From NCBI RefSeq assembly GCF_049800915.1, contig NZ_JBNAFY010000008.1:124001-188000 (forward strand): a DNA stretch of 64,000 nt, in the 5' to 3' direction. Under the pieces are notes generated by a model. The model saw nothing but the letters and a program-made list of their open reading frames with translations, made no database searches and had not been told where the DNA came from. The position numbers and the translations under genes are program-made. Positions 18,331 through 26,372 of the stretch are shown here, in pieces (position 1 is the stretch's first letter; every line of letters starts with the position of its first letter). The stretch is from Amaricoccus macauensis_A. GTDB lineage: Bacteria > Pseudomonadota > Alphaproteobacteria > Rhodobacterales > Rhodobacteraceae.

Positions 18331-18842
18331 GTCGGGCCATGCCTCCGGTGTCATTGAAACGCACCACGCATACCTGAGTGGTTTAGTAAGTTTATTCCTG
18401 CCGCGAATGCCGGTCCCTTGGCAAGCCCAGAAAAAGAGGCCGTGTCGCGCGCTACCAGCTGAAGCGAGCAAGAGGTGTCTCGCGGTGGCGAATGGCGCCT
18501 GCGGATACAGTCAGTTGCAAGTGGGCAACGGACTGTTGCTTGCCAGGCTCACTGCATCTCCCACTTTTGCCTACAAGATCGCACCGAAGTCTCAGTCGAA
18601 ATTACGATTGCACGAAGACATTTCACTCAATCTATGCGGGAGTTTATCGGTTGTAGGCGCGACGGCTGTGCTGTCCGGTTGCGCAGTGAGGCGCCGCGCA
18701 TCTTGTGACAGTACTGTCACACTGCGCGCATGGTGCGTTATCGCGGTTTTTCCGGTCTAAACATTCCCGACCAGCGCTACTATGGGGAACACAGCAAGCG
18801 AGACGCCAGCCCGAACCGATACACTTCATCTCGGGAGGCCTT
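18331..18842. other. Divergent iron-uptake promoter region (no gene)
   Basis: About 510 bases separate the SIP gene from the receptor. No convincing gene is seen. The notable element is the perfect palindrome at 18704-18721. The receptor ribosome site GGGAGG lies just before 18843. Confidence 0.5.
18704..18721. promoter_or_regulatory. Perfect 18-bp palindrome upstream of the TonB receptor
   Basis: TGTGACAGTACTGTCACA is fully self-complementary and lies about 120 bp before the receptor start, in the divergent iron-uptake promoter. It does not look like a classical Fur box and no dedicated regulator gene is adjacent. It is a strong candidate operator for an unlinked dimeric repressor. Confidence 0.55.
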
Positions 18843-20948
18843 ATGCTTCGTATCACCACGCACGCGCTTTTCCTCTGCTCCGTCTCCTGCCTCGTCGCAA
18901 GTTCGGCATTTGCCCAGGACGAAGAGCCGCTCTTTCTCGGTACACTGCTTGTGGAGGCCGAAAGCGACGAGACCTTGCTGCAGAATGGCTATGTGGCTGA
19001 AAGCGGACGTCAGGCGACCAAACTCGATACGCCGATCGCGGAGATCCCTCAGGCGATCAGCATCGTGACGCAAGATCAGATCGAGGACCAGAAACCCCGC
19101 CAGCTTCTCGAAGCGCTGAGCTATTCGGCTGGCACCTCCACGTCGAATTTCGCCTTCGACCAGCGCTATGACGCCTTCTACCTTCGCGGATTTTCGGCCT
19201 TTAACAACGGCTTCTTCCGCGACGGCCTGCGTCAGGTCAACGGCCCTTCCGCCTGGTATCGCAACGACCCCTACACGATGGAGGGCATTGCGATCCTCAA
19301 GGGACCGTCCTCTTCGCTCTACGGCGTTTCTGGCCCTGGCGGCCTCGTTAACGTGGTCTCGAAACGCCCGAAAGAAGAGCCCTTCAATGAGGTGCGTCTT
19401 ACAGGCGGGACCGATGACATGGCCGAACTCGCCTTCGACACCACCGGCCCGGTCTCGGAAGACGGGCGCTTTCTCTACCGTCTCACCGGCATCGCGCGCG
19501 ATGCAAACTCGCCCTATCCCAATGCGCCGGATGACGAGATGCTCATCGCGCCGGCCTTCACTTTCAAGTTCACGGAGAAGGCGAAGATCACCTTCCTCGG
19601 CGAGTATTCGGACTCGACGGTGGGCGGCACCTATTCCTACTACAATCCCAGCTACGGCGTCGCGTCCGAGATCGCCAACTCCGATCCGGACTATAACGAC
19701 TTCGATCAGACCCAGTATCGCCTCGGCTACGAATACGAACAGGAACTGACCGACATGGTGACGTTCCGCCAGAAGCTGCGGTACTCGGACGTCGATAGCG
19801 ACCTCGAATACAGCGGCTTCTACGACACCGGCTTCGATTCCCTTGCGCGCTACTGGGGGCATTATGTCGAGGACCAGCACAACTTCACCGTGGACAACGC
19901 GCTCGAATCGTCCTTCCGGACCGGTGAGATCGACCACGATGTAATCTTCGGGATCGACTACACCGACTCCTCCTACAACGCCTATCTTGCACCCACCGGC
20001 TACGTCTCCGCCAGCGCCACCGATGCTGCGGACGCAGACTTCTACGCCTCGCAGGGCACCGAGCAACTCGGGATCTACGTGCATGATCAGCTTTCGCGCG
20101 GCGCGCTCAATGTCTTCGTCAGCGGCCGATACGACTGGGTCGAGACAACGACGGAAGATGCCAGCCGGACGATCACCGAAACCACGGATAGCGAATTTTC
20201 CGGACGGCTCGGCGTCTCCTACGAGATGGAGAACGGCATGACGCCCTTCGCCAATATCTCAAGCGCCTTCGTGCCCAATACCGGCCTGGTTTTCGACGAT
20301 CCATCTGACCCTGACAGCAGTCGGCCGGCCGATCCGACCCGCGCTTTCCAGAAGGAGATCGGCATCAAATACGCGATCCCCGGAACAGAAAGTCTTATCA
20401 CGGCGTCGATCTTCGACATCGAACAGGATGATGGCGTCGTGTTTCAGAACGTCGATGCGGCCGTCTTCGGCGTGCAGCAGGTGCAGGTGCCCTATAACCT
20501 GCGCTCGCGCGGCTTCGAGGTCGAGGGCGAAGCCAACTTCCAGAACGGCCTCAGGATGATCGCCTCCTACACCTACATCGACATGGAGATCGAGGACGGT
20601 GTCGCCGGCACCGAGGGCAATCAGCTTTCTGCGACGCCCCACAACGAGGCAGCAATCTGGGCCTTCTACCAGCCGCAGGTAGGCCCGCTCAGTGGTTTCG
20701 GCTTCGGTGGCGGCTTGCGATACGTAGGCGAAAGCTACGGCGACGACGAGAACAGCTTCAAGAACGACGACTACGTCTTCGCCGATCTCACGCTGACCTA
20801 CGATCTGCGCCGCATCGGCCAAGAAGGTGCCGAGATCCAGGTCAATGTGAAGAACCTTTTTGACGAGACGGGTCAGACCTGCTCCGCCGGATACTGCTAC
20901 CGCTACGATGGCCGCACAGCCACCGCAGCGCTGCAATATCGCTTCTGA
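18843..20948 (+). CDS. TonB-dependent siderophore receptor (FhuA/FoxA type)
   Basis: The ATG at 18843 follows GGGAGG and opens a clear signal peptide (MLRITTHALFLCSVSCLVASSAFAQ); the upstream extension of the frame is non-coding. About 701 residues. The plug domain (about 50-200) shows IPQAISIVTQDQIEDQ and ILKGPSSSLYGVSGPGGLVNVVSKRP. The rest is a 22-strand-type barrel ending in an aromatic residue (ALQYRF). It imports a ferric siderophore across the outer membrane. The exporter-like permease gene follows 2 bases later. Confidence 0.9.
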   Translation: MLRITTHALFLCSVSCLVASSAFAQDEEPLFLGTLLVEAESDETLLQNGYVAESGRQATKLDTPIAEIPQAISIVTQDQIEDQKPRQLLEALSYSAGTSTSNFAFDQRYDAFYLRGFSAFNNGFFRDGLRQVNGPSAWYRNDPYTMEGIAILKGPSSSLYGVSGPGGLVNVVSKRPKEEPFNEVRLTGGTDDMAELAFDTTGPVSEDGRFLYRLTGIARDANSPYPNAPDDEMLIAPAFTFKFTEKAKITFLGEYSDSTVGGTYSYYNPSYGVASEIANSDPDYNDFDQTQYRLGYEYEQELTDMVTFRQKLRYSDVDSDLEYSGFYDTGFDSLARYWGHYVEDQHNFTVDNALESSFRTGEIDHDVIFGIDYTDSSYNAYLAPTGYVSASATDAADADFYASQGTEQLGIYVHDQLSRGALNVFVSGRYDWVETTTEDASRTITETTDSEFSGRLGVSYEMENGMTPFANISSAFVPNTGLVFDDPSDPDSSRPADPTRAFQKEIGIKYAIPGTESLITASIFDIEQDDGVVFQNVDAAVFGVQQVQVPYNLRSRGFEVEGEANFQNGLRMIASYTYIDMEIEDGVAGTEGNQLSATPHNEAAIWAFYQPQVGPLSGFGFGGGLRYVGESYGDDENSFKNDDYVFADLTLTYDLRRIGQEGAEIQVNVKNLFDETGQTCSAGYCYRYDGRTATAALQYRF

Positions 20949-20950
20949 GC

Positions 20951-22150
20951 ATGGGGGCGGGAAGCGGCTGGATCGTTGGCGCAATCGGTGGTGTCTACGT
21001 GGCGCAGAGTGTCCTGGGTGGGTTCACCTGGACGGGTCTGCCCGGTGTCCTGCGCGCAAACGGGATGCCGCTGGATCAGATCGGGCTTGTCTCGCTGATC
21101 GTCTTACCCTGGGCACTCAAGTTCCTCTGGGCCCCGCGCGTTGAACGTTTCCGCCTTCCAGCCCGCGGCCGCAACCGTTCGGGCGAGATCGTAATGCTTG
21201 GCGTCGGGCTGGTGGTCGCATCGCTCCTGGCGGTCGGCCTCGTCGGGCCGTCACCGGTCCTGCTGGTGCTTGCACTACTGTTCGTGGCTGCCTTCGCCAC
21301 CGCAACCGTCGATATCGCCTGCGACGGTTTCGCCGTCAGTGCACTTCAGGGCACCAACTACGGTTCGGGCAACGCGGCACAGGTTGGCGGTGCCTATCTC
21401 GGCTCGGCCATTGGCGGTGGACTTTTCCTGGTGCTTGCCGATCACTACGGCTGGCTCGCCGGCACCTGGAGCATGGCCGCAATCATTGTGGTCATCTGCA
21501 TTCCATTCGTTCTGGTTGCGCGCCAAGGCCCGGTCGAGGAACGCAGCCACGTTCCCTCGCTCCGCGCGGCGCTCGCCCGTCGGCAAGTGCGCCTCGGGCT
21601 TGGCATCGCGGCGATCTATGTCATCGCGCAGAAAACGGCCATGGGGATGATCGGCCCGCTCTTTGTCGATCTTGGCTACTCGCTCTCGACGCTCGGACTC
21701 CTGAGTGGCGCGGCAAGCCTCACCCTGGGTCTCGGTGGTGCGCTCGCGGGCGGCGCCATCGTGCGACGCTTCGGCAGCAGGCCGGTTCTCGTGGCGGCGA
21801 TTGCGGCGCAGGGCGGGCTTCTCGCGCTCGTGGCAACCTCCATTGCCACACCCCTGGTAGAGCCGGGCCTCATCGCGCCGATGATCGTTCTGACGAGCCC
21901 TGCCGTCATGGCACTCGGCTTCGTCGCGCTCTACGCCCAGTTCATGCGTTGGTCTGATCCTGCTCAGGGGGGTGTTGATTTCACGCTTTTCCAATGCATG
22001 GACGCCGCGATCAGCATGGTGGCTGGCATCCTGGCGGGATTGGTGGCTGAGTCATTGGGATACGGAGTGTTCTTCCTGGTTGCTGCAGCGATTTCCTTCG
22101 CGATGGTGCCGGTCCTGCTGCACCTGGCTCGGCCAGTTCCGGAAGCCTGA
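20951..22150 (+). CDS. MFS permease of the RhtX/FptX siderophore-uptake type
   Basis: This 399-residue, about 12-helix protein begins MGAGSGWIVGAIGGVYVAQSV and carries a WALKFLWAPRVERFRLP loop typical of the AmpG/RhtX/FptX branch, single-protein inner-membrane importers of ferric siderophores. Its start is 2 bases after the receptor stop, so the two are one transcription unit and together would carry a siderophore across both membranes, with the divergent SIP protein releasing the iron. No siderophore synthesis genes are seen, so xenosiderophore use is possible. Confidence 0.78.
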   Translation: MGAGSGWIVGAIGGVYVAQSVLGGFTWTGLPGVLRANGMPLDQIGLVSLIVLPWALKFLWAPRVERFRLPARGRNRSGEIVMLGVGLVVASLLAVGLVGPSPVLLVLALLFVAAFATATVDIACDGFAVSALQGTNYGSGNAAQVGGAYLGSAIGGGLFLVLADHYGWLAGTWSMAAIIVVICIPFVLVARQGPVEERSHVPSLRAALARRQVRLGLGIAAIYVIAQKTAMGMIGPLFVDLGYSLSTLGLLSGAASLTLGLGGALAGGAIVRRFGSRPVLVAAIAAQGGLLALVATSIATPLVEPGLIAPMIVLTSPAVMALGFVALYAQFMRWSDPAQGGVDFTLFQCMDAAISMVAGILAGLVAESLGYGVFFLVAAAISFAMVPVLLHLARPVPEA

Positions 22151-22349
22151 GAACCCTGCTCTTTCACGCGGGCATTCTGGGAAGTGCTCTGGGTGATGCT
22201 GTTCTGCTTACACAAAAAGATAGCGAATTAGTGCGTTAGACCCGGCGGCACAGCAGTCAGGGAACTCCTGATCGTGCCGATTGGTGACGTAGACGGACTG
22301 GCTCGTAATGAGGAAAGGGGCCGCATCCGCGCACGGGGCCATAAAATTC

Positions 22350-22379
22350 TTGACATAGATCTGATACATCAGATATCAG
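22350..22379 (+). promoter_or_regulatory. Promoter with embedded GntR-type operator (site 1)
   Basis: TTGACA (22350-22355) is a consensus -35 box, with TATCAG at 22374-22379 as a -10-like box 18 bases on. Between them lies TCTGATACATCAGA (22360-22373), with 6-base palindromic arms. The same 14-mer (reverse complement) occurs at 29277-29290 in front of the TRAP operon and GntR gene. A repressor bound here would block polymerase. Confidence 0.65.
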
Positions 22380-22409
22380 AAAGACAAGAAATTGACCGGG
22401 GAGGCGGAC

Positions 22410-23411
22410 ATGAGACCAAGGCCAAAAGTTGTCGTCACCGACTTTGATTATGGGGATGTCGATATCGAACGCGCCATTCTCGAACCCATTGGCGCCGAGG
22501 TCATCGGCCTGCAGGCCAAGCGGGAATCCGACCTGTTCGAGGAAGCGCGCGACTGTGCGGCTATCATGAACCAGTACGCCCGCATCGGGGCTGAAACGAT
22601 TGCACGAATGACGAAATGCAAGGTGATCGCGCGCTACGGCGTCGGGGTCGATATCGTCGATGTCGATGCTGCGACGGATCGGGGAATTCTTGTCACCAAT
22701 GTCCGGGACTATTGCACCGAGGAAGTGGCGGATCATGCCATAGCATTGTGGATGGCCCTTGCACGCAGCCTGCCTGCGTATGATCGGGCAACCCACGATG
22801 GTGTCTGGCGTTGGCAGTCCGGCGCACCTGTCCGTCGTCTTCGGGGACGCACAATGGGCATCGTTTCCTTTGGAAAGATCGGCCAGGCCATTGCTCATCG
22901 TGCCAGAGCCTTTGGCACTGAAGTCATCGCCTACGACCCCTTCCTGCCTACCGATGTGGCACGGAAACTGGGTGTCGAGTTGGTTTCCAAGGCGGACCTA
23001 CTCGCGCGCTCCGACTACATCCTGATGCAAGCGCCGATGACCAAGGACACCCGGCATTTCCTGTCGGATGCCGAATTCGCCGCGATGAAGCCTGGTGCAA
23101 TTCTGGTGAACACCGGGCGCGGACCCACGGTCGACAACAAGGCGCTTTACCGCGCATTGACCGAAGGCCACCTCGCCGCAGCCGGGCTCGATGACCCCGA
23201 GGAAGAACCCGCAAAACGCGCCTCCTGGAACCCCGCAGACAACCCGATCTTCACCCTGCCCAATGTGCTGATCACGCCGCACGCCGCCTACTACTCGGAG
23301 GAATCGATCCGAGCAGCGCGTGAGGGTGCGGCAACGCAGGTGGCCAAGGTCCTGACCGGGCAAAAGCCCGACTTCCCCGTCAATGCCGAAGCTCTCGCAG
23401 TCCAGAGCTGA
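22410..23411 (+). CDS. D-isomer-specific 2-hydroxyacid dehydrogenase (SerA/CtBP-like)
   Basis: The ATG at 22410 follows GGGGAGG and gives 333 residues; an in-frame TTG upstream is less likely. The nucleotide site MGIVSFGKIGQAIAHRARAFG, arginine in NTGRGPTVDNKAL, acidic DDPEEEP and histidine in ITPHAAYYSEES form the catalytic set. It opens an operon with an RraA-like protein, DgoK and DgoA, so it probably oxidises or reduces a sugar-derived 2-hydroxyacid rather than phosphoglycerate. Confidence 0.83.
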   Translation: MRPRPKVVVTDFDYGDVDIERAILEPIGAEVIGLQAKRESDLFEEARDCAAIMNQYARIGAETIARMTKCKVIARYGVGVDIVDVDAATDRGILVTNVRDYCTEEVADHAIALWMALARSLPAYDRATHDGVWRWQSGAPVRRLRGRTMGIVSFGKIGQAIAHRARAFGTEVIAYDPFLPTDVARKLGVELVSKADLLARSDYILMQAPMTKDTRHFLSDAEFAAMKPGAILVNTGRGPTVDNKALYRALTEGHLAAAGLDDPEEEPAKRASWNPADNPIFTLPNVLITPHAAYYSEESIRAAREGAATQVAKVLTGQKPDFPVNAEALAVQS

Positions 23412-23429
23412 AGTCACAAAGGAAACAAC

Positions 23430-24101
23430 ATGCTGAAAGTCTTCAACGAATTCGATCGTCGCCCCGACCTGTTGGCGCAATTCGACAAGGTGCTGACCTG
23501 CTATTCCTCCACCGCTGTATTTGCCGACGTTCAATACCGTCTCGGCGTCATGGACAGCGGCATCAAGCCTGCCTTTCGGGCCAAGGTAACCGGACAGGCG
23601 ATCACCGTGCAGCTCTCCAAGGGAGACCTGGTGGATCCGCTCAAGGCGCTGGAAATGGGTCAGCCCGGGGATGTCATTGTGGTGGATGCCGGTGGCGATC
23701 CCAACACTTCCGTCTGCGGTGGGCTCATGGGCGGCCTTGCACAGAACCGGGGCATTCGGGGCATGATCGTCGATGGCGCAGGCCGGGATACCGACGAACT
23801 GCAAGACATCAATTGGCCGATCTGGACCCGCGCCATTACCCCGCGTGGCACCCACACGATGTTCTCGGGCCGCAAGGAAGAGCTGTCGATCAATGTCCCG
23901 ATCCAATGCGGTGGCGTCGTGGTCAATCCCGGCGATTTCATCGTCGCCGATCTGATGGGGGTTACGGTCGTTCCTCTGGGAAAGGCCGAAGAGGTCGTCA
24001 AGCTGGCGCAGGAACAGGCGGATCGCGAAGAAGAGACACGCAAATGGGTCGCCCAGGGCAAGACGGTCGAGGATCTTCTTAATGAATTCGGCCGCATCTG
24101 A
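23430..24101 (+). CDS. RraA-like family protein, second copy
   Basis: This 223-residue protein has the family core VIVVDAGGDPNTSVCGGLMGGLAQNRGIRG and the aligned GMIVDGAGRDTDEL segment. It is the same length as the RraA-like protein at 5720 but quite different in sequence. In a sugar-acid operon an aldolase, decarboxylase or epimerase-like role is more likely than regulation of RNase E. Its 3' end overlaps the start of the DgoK gene by 20 bases, suggesting coupled expression. Confidence 0.75.
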   Translation: MLKVFNEFDRRPDLLAQFDKVLTCYSSTAVFADVQYRLGVMDSGIKPAFRAKVTGQAITVQLSKGDLVDPLKALEMGQPGDVIVVDAGGDPNTSVCGGLMGGLAQNRGIRGMIVDGAGRDTDELQDINWPIWTRAITPRGTHTMFSGRKEELSINVPIQCGGVVVNPGDFIVADLMGVTVVPLGKAEEVVKLAQEQADREEETRKWVAQGKTVEDLLNEFGRI

Positions 24102-25002
24102 TCCGGCGCTGATCGGCCTCGACTGGGGAACAACGTCCTTCCGCGCCGCTTTGATCGGTGCGGATGGTAGCGTCCTGGAAACATTGCACGCGCCCGAAGG
24201 CATCATGCATGTCGAGGGTGGCTGCTTCGAAGCAGCTTTCGAGCGTCTGTTGTCACCCTGGGCCTGCCATCGATCGCTGCCGGTTCTGGCCTCCGGAATG
24301 ATTACCAGTCGGAACGGTTGGGTGGAAACGCCGTATGTATCGCTGCCCGCCGGCATCGAAGAACTGGCCAATGCGCTGGTTGCACATACGACCGATACCG
24401 GTAGGCAGATTCAGTTCGTCACCGGGTTGGCAAGCGAGATTAATGGCGCTCCAGACGTGATGCGCGGCGAGGAAACCCAGATCGTTGGGGCAATCGCCTC
24501 CGGTGCGGTTGCAGGCTGTTTCGTAATGCCAGGCACGCACAGCAAATGGGTCGAGGTCGACGGTGGGCGGATCGAGAATTTCGCTACCTATATGACCGGC
24601 GACATCTTTGCCGCGCTTCGCGATCATACAATTCTCAAAGCGCTGATGGCTGAAATGTCATTTCAGAAAGATGGCTTTAGCCTCGGCGTTTCGTCGGGCC
24701 TGTCGGCTGGGTGCAACCTGCTGCACCGGCTCTTCCATGTGCGATCCCTCCCGCTGTTCAACAAGATCCCGGCGGAGATGAGTGCGGACTATCTGTCCGG
24801 CCTGCTGATCGGTGCAGAGATTGCAGGAGGGCAGACGAGCATGACTGGCGAAGGTCCCGTCACCATCGTCGGACGCAGCGACCTGGCAGACCGATACGAG
24901 ATCGCGCTGGACATTGCCGGTCGGGAAAGCCGTAGGGCCGAGAACGACATCGTCGCGCGAGGACATTTCGTCATCGCCAGAACAGCGGGATTGATCACAT
25001 GA
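24082..25002 (+). CDS. dgoK: 2-dehydro-3-deoxygalactonokinase
   Basis: This 306-residue ASKHA-fold sugar-acid kinase begins with the phosphate-binding segment LIGLDWGTTSFRAALIGADG and contains ASGMITSRNGWVETPY and FVMPGTHSKWVEV, characteristic of DgoK. It phosphorylates 2-keto-3-deoxygalactonate to its 6-phosphate. It overlaps the next gene (DgoA) by 4 bases. The substrate could also be a related ketodeoxy acid. Confidence 0.87.
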   Translation: MNSAASDPALIGLDWGTTSFRAALIGADGSVLETLHAPEGIMHVEGGCFEAAFERLLSPWACHRSLPVLASGMITSRNGWVETPYVSLPAGIEELANALVAHTTDTGRQIQFVTGLASEINGAPDVMRGEETQIVGAIASGAVAGCFVMPGTHSKWVEVDGGRIENFATYMTGDIFAALRDHTILKALMAEMSFQKDGFSLGVSSGLSAGCNLLHRLFHVRSLPLFNKIPAEMSADYLSGLLIGAEIAGGQTSMTGEGPVTIVGRSDLADRYEIALDIAGRESRRAENDIVARGHFVIARTAGLIT

Positions 25003-25628
25003 CCAAATGGCAGCGGGCCCTGAGCGACAATCCGTTGATTGCCATTTTGCGAGGGCTCGATCCCGAGCGTGCCGTGGAAGCCGCGAGCGTACTGGTCGAT
25101 GCCGGCTTTCGCATAATCGAAGTGCCGCTGAACTCGCCTCAGCCTTTGCTCTCTATCGAACGGATCGCCGCACGCCATGGTGAGAACATCGTCGTCGGGG
25201 CCGGAACGGTACTGAACCCCGAGGACGTGTCGGCGGTGGTGGATGCCGGTGGCGACATCATCGTTTCGCCCAACATGAACCCCGCGGTTGGCGCGCGCGC
25301 CGAGCAACTTGCGGCGAAATGGTGCCCTGGCGTGATGACCGCGAGCGAAGCTTTCGCTGCGTTAGATCTTGGTGCTGCAGTCCTGAAATTCTTTCCTGCC
25401 GAGATGATCCCTCCGAAGGCGATTTCGGCGCTTCGCGCGGTGCTGCCGAAGCAAGCTCTGGTCGCGGCAGTGGGCGGCATCACGCCCCAAACCATGGCGG
25501 ACTACTACGCCGCCGGGGCCGACAGTTTCGGGCTCGGCTCGGCGCTCTTCAAACCGGAATACGATATGGCGGAGCTGAACAGGCGGGCATCGGATTTCAC
25601 CCACGCCTACAGGGAACTTGCGCGGTAA
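24999..25628 (+). CDS. dgoA: 2-dehydro-3-deoxy-6-phosphogalactonate aldolase
   Basis: This 209-residue class I aldolase of the KDPG/KDPGal family has the general base E41 in IIEVPLNSPQP and Schiff-base lysine K130 in AVLKFFPAEM. It cleaves the DgoK product to pyruvate and glyceraldehyde 3-phosphate. The ATG overlaps the dgoK stop. A galactonate dehydratase, which normally precedes these two steps, is not in the cluster; the dehydrogenase, RraA-like protein or unlinked genes may supply the substrate. Confidence 0.88.
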   Translation: MTKWQRALSDNPLIAILRGLDPERAVEAASVLVDAGFRIIEVPLNSPQPLLSIERIAARHGENIVVGAGTVLNPEDVSAVVDAGGDIIVSPNMNPAVGARAEQLAAKWCPGVMTASEAFAALDLGAAVLKFFPAEMIPPKAISALRAVLPKQALVAAVGGITPQTMADYYAAGADSFGLGSALFKPEYDMAELNRRASDFTHAYRELAR

Positions 25629-25711
25629 CTTCAGGCAATGCGTGTCGGCATGACCCGGAGGGGTGTCGAACGGTCGTCGTCGAGATCGACATGCTGCAAG
25701 GAACTCGATCA

Positions 25712-25735
25712 GGACAGGGCAGGCTCGAACCCTGT
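25712..25735. repeat. Stem-loop downstream of dgoA
   Basis: GACAGGG (25712-25718) and CCCTGTC (25729-25735) form a 7-base stem with a 10-base loop about 85 bases after the dgoA stop. There is no T run. It may help end or stabilise the dgo transcript. Confidence 0.3.
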
Positions 25736-25867
25736 CGAACACTTCATCCGGTGATAGTGCCCAGAGTGCATCGTAAGTACCAGTGAAGATGATCGTAGGG
25801 GGCGAAGACCATTGGCTTTGCACCGCCCGCTGTTGAACGCCACTCACTTACCTTCACACTAAGCAGA

Positions 25868-25906
25868 AGCGCGGGCAAACCCCTGGTTATCGCCCCGCGC
25901 TTTTTT
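25868..25906 (+). terminator. Rho-independent terminator of the dgo operon
   Basis: AGCGCGGGC (25868-25876) pairs with GCCCCGCGCT (25892-25901), with one bulged C, followed by TTTTTTG. It is about 240 bases after dgoA, between that operon and the convergent LarA-like remnant. The gap 25629-25867 contains no recognisable gene. Confidence 0.65.
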
Positions 25907-25947
25907 GTTTGCCCAACCCAATGCAGAGCCTCTCGACGAGGCCGTTT

Positions 25948-26371
25948 TCATACTCCGGCCTTGAAGTCCGCATGTTGCTTGAGTTCGTTAGCAATGACTA
26001 TGGCGTCGGCATTGGACGCGATCCGATCGATGTAGAGCGGCGTGCCGTCGGCCAGCCGATCAACATCAACACCTCCATCGAAGATCGGATCTCCGCCCCG
26101 GTGCTCTCCTCGGTGATCCCGTAACCCTTGAGCCCCGCGACCAGGGCGCGGATGATTTCGACGAGGCCCATGATCTCGTAACTGCCGACGGTAATGGCGA
26201 TCGTCTTCCCGGCGATATCATCGTTCGGGACGCGGTCGAGCTGGTGTGCCATGGCCGCACCAATATCGTGCAATCGTCTGCATTCGGAATGCCGGTCGAC
26301 GGGATCAGAGGGGGGCAGGGGTACTGCATCCCACCCTCGATGCTCACGTTGACCGGCTCGAGATCCGTCAT
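25948..26371 (-). pseudogene. Remnant of a LarA-like (DUF2088, nickel-pincer-dependent isomerase) gene
   Basis: Three short frames read in sequence on the minus strand resemble parts of the LarA-homologue family: MTDLEPVNVSIEGGMQY at the start, then IAGKTIAITVGSYEIMGLVEIIRALVAGLKGYGITEES..IRSSMEV (split here for length), then LADGTPLYIDRIASNADAIV. At least two frameshifts separate them. The stretch that normally lies between the LVAGLK and GYGITEE segments, containing the glycine- and histidine-rich loop, is missing, as is the C-terminal half. It starts one base before the TRAP operon ends, so it was probably the last gene of that operon and may once have isomerised the imported acid. Confidence 0.72.
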
Positions 26372-26372
26372 G

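Noticed and set aside
18780..20084. 434-codon minus-strand open frame opposite the TonB receptor
   Set aside because: It is antisense to a receptor with all expected motifs; composition is that of a shadow frame.
22998..24371. 457-codon minus-strand open frame
   Set aside because: It lies across three plus-strand genes with strong family motifs and overlapping stops; no ribosome site.
25640..25867. Possible small RNA or tRNA remnant after dgoA
   Set aside because: A stem and a GGCTCGAACCC stretch are present, but there is no cloverleaf and no promoter of its own; treated as 3' untranslated sequence.
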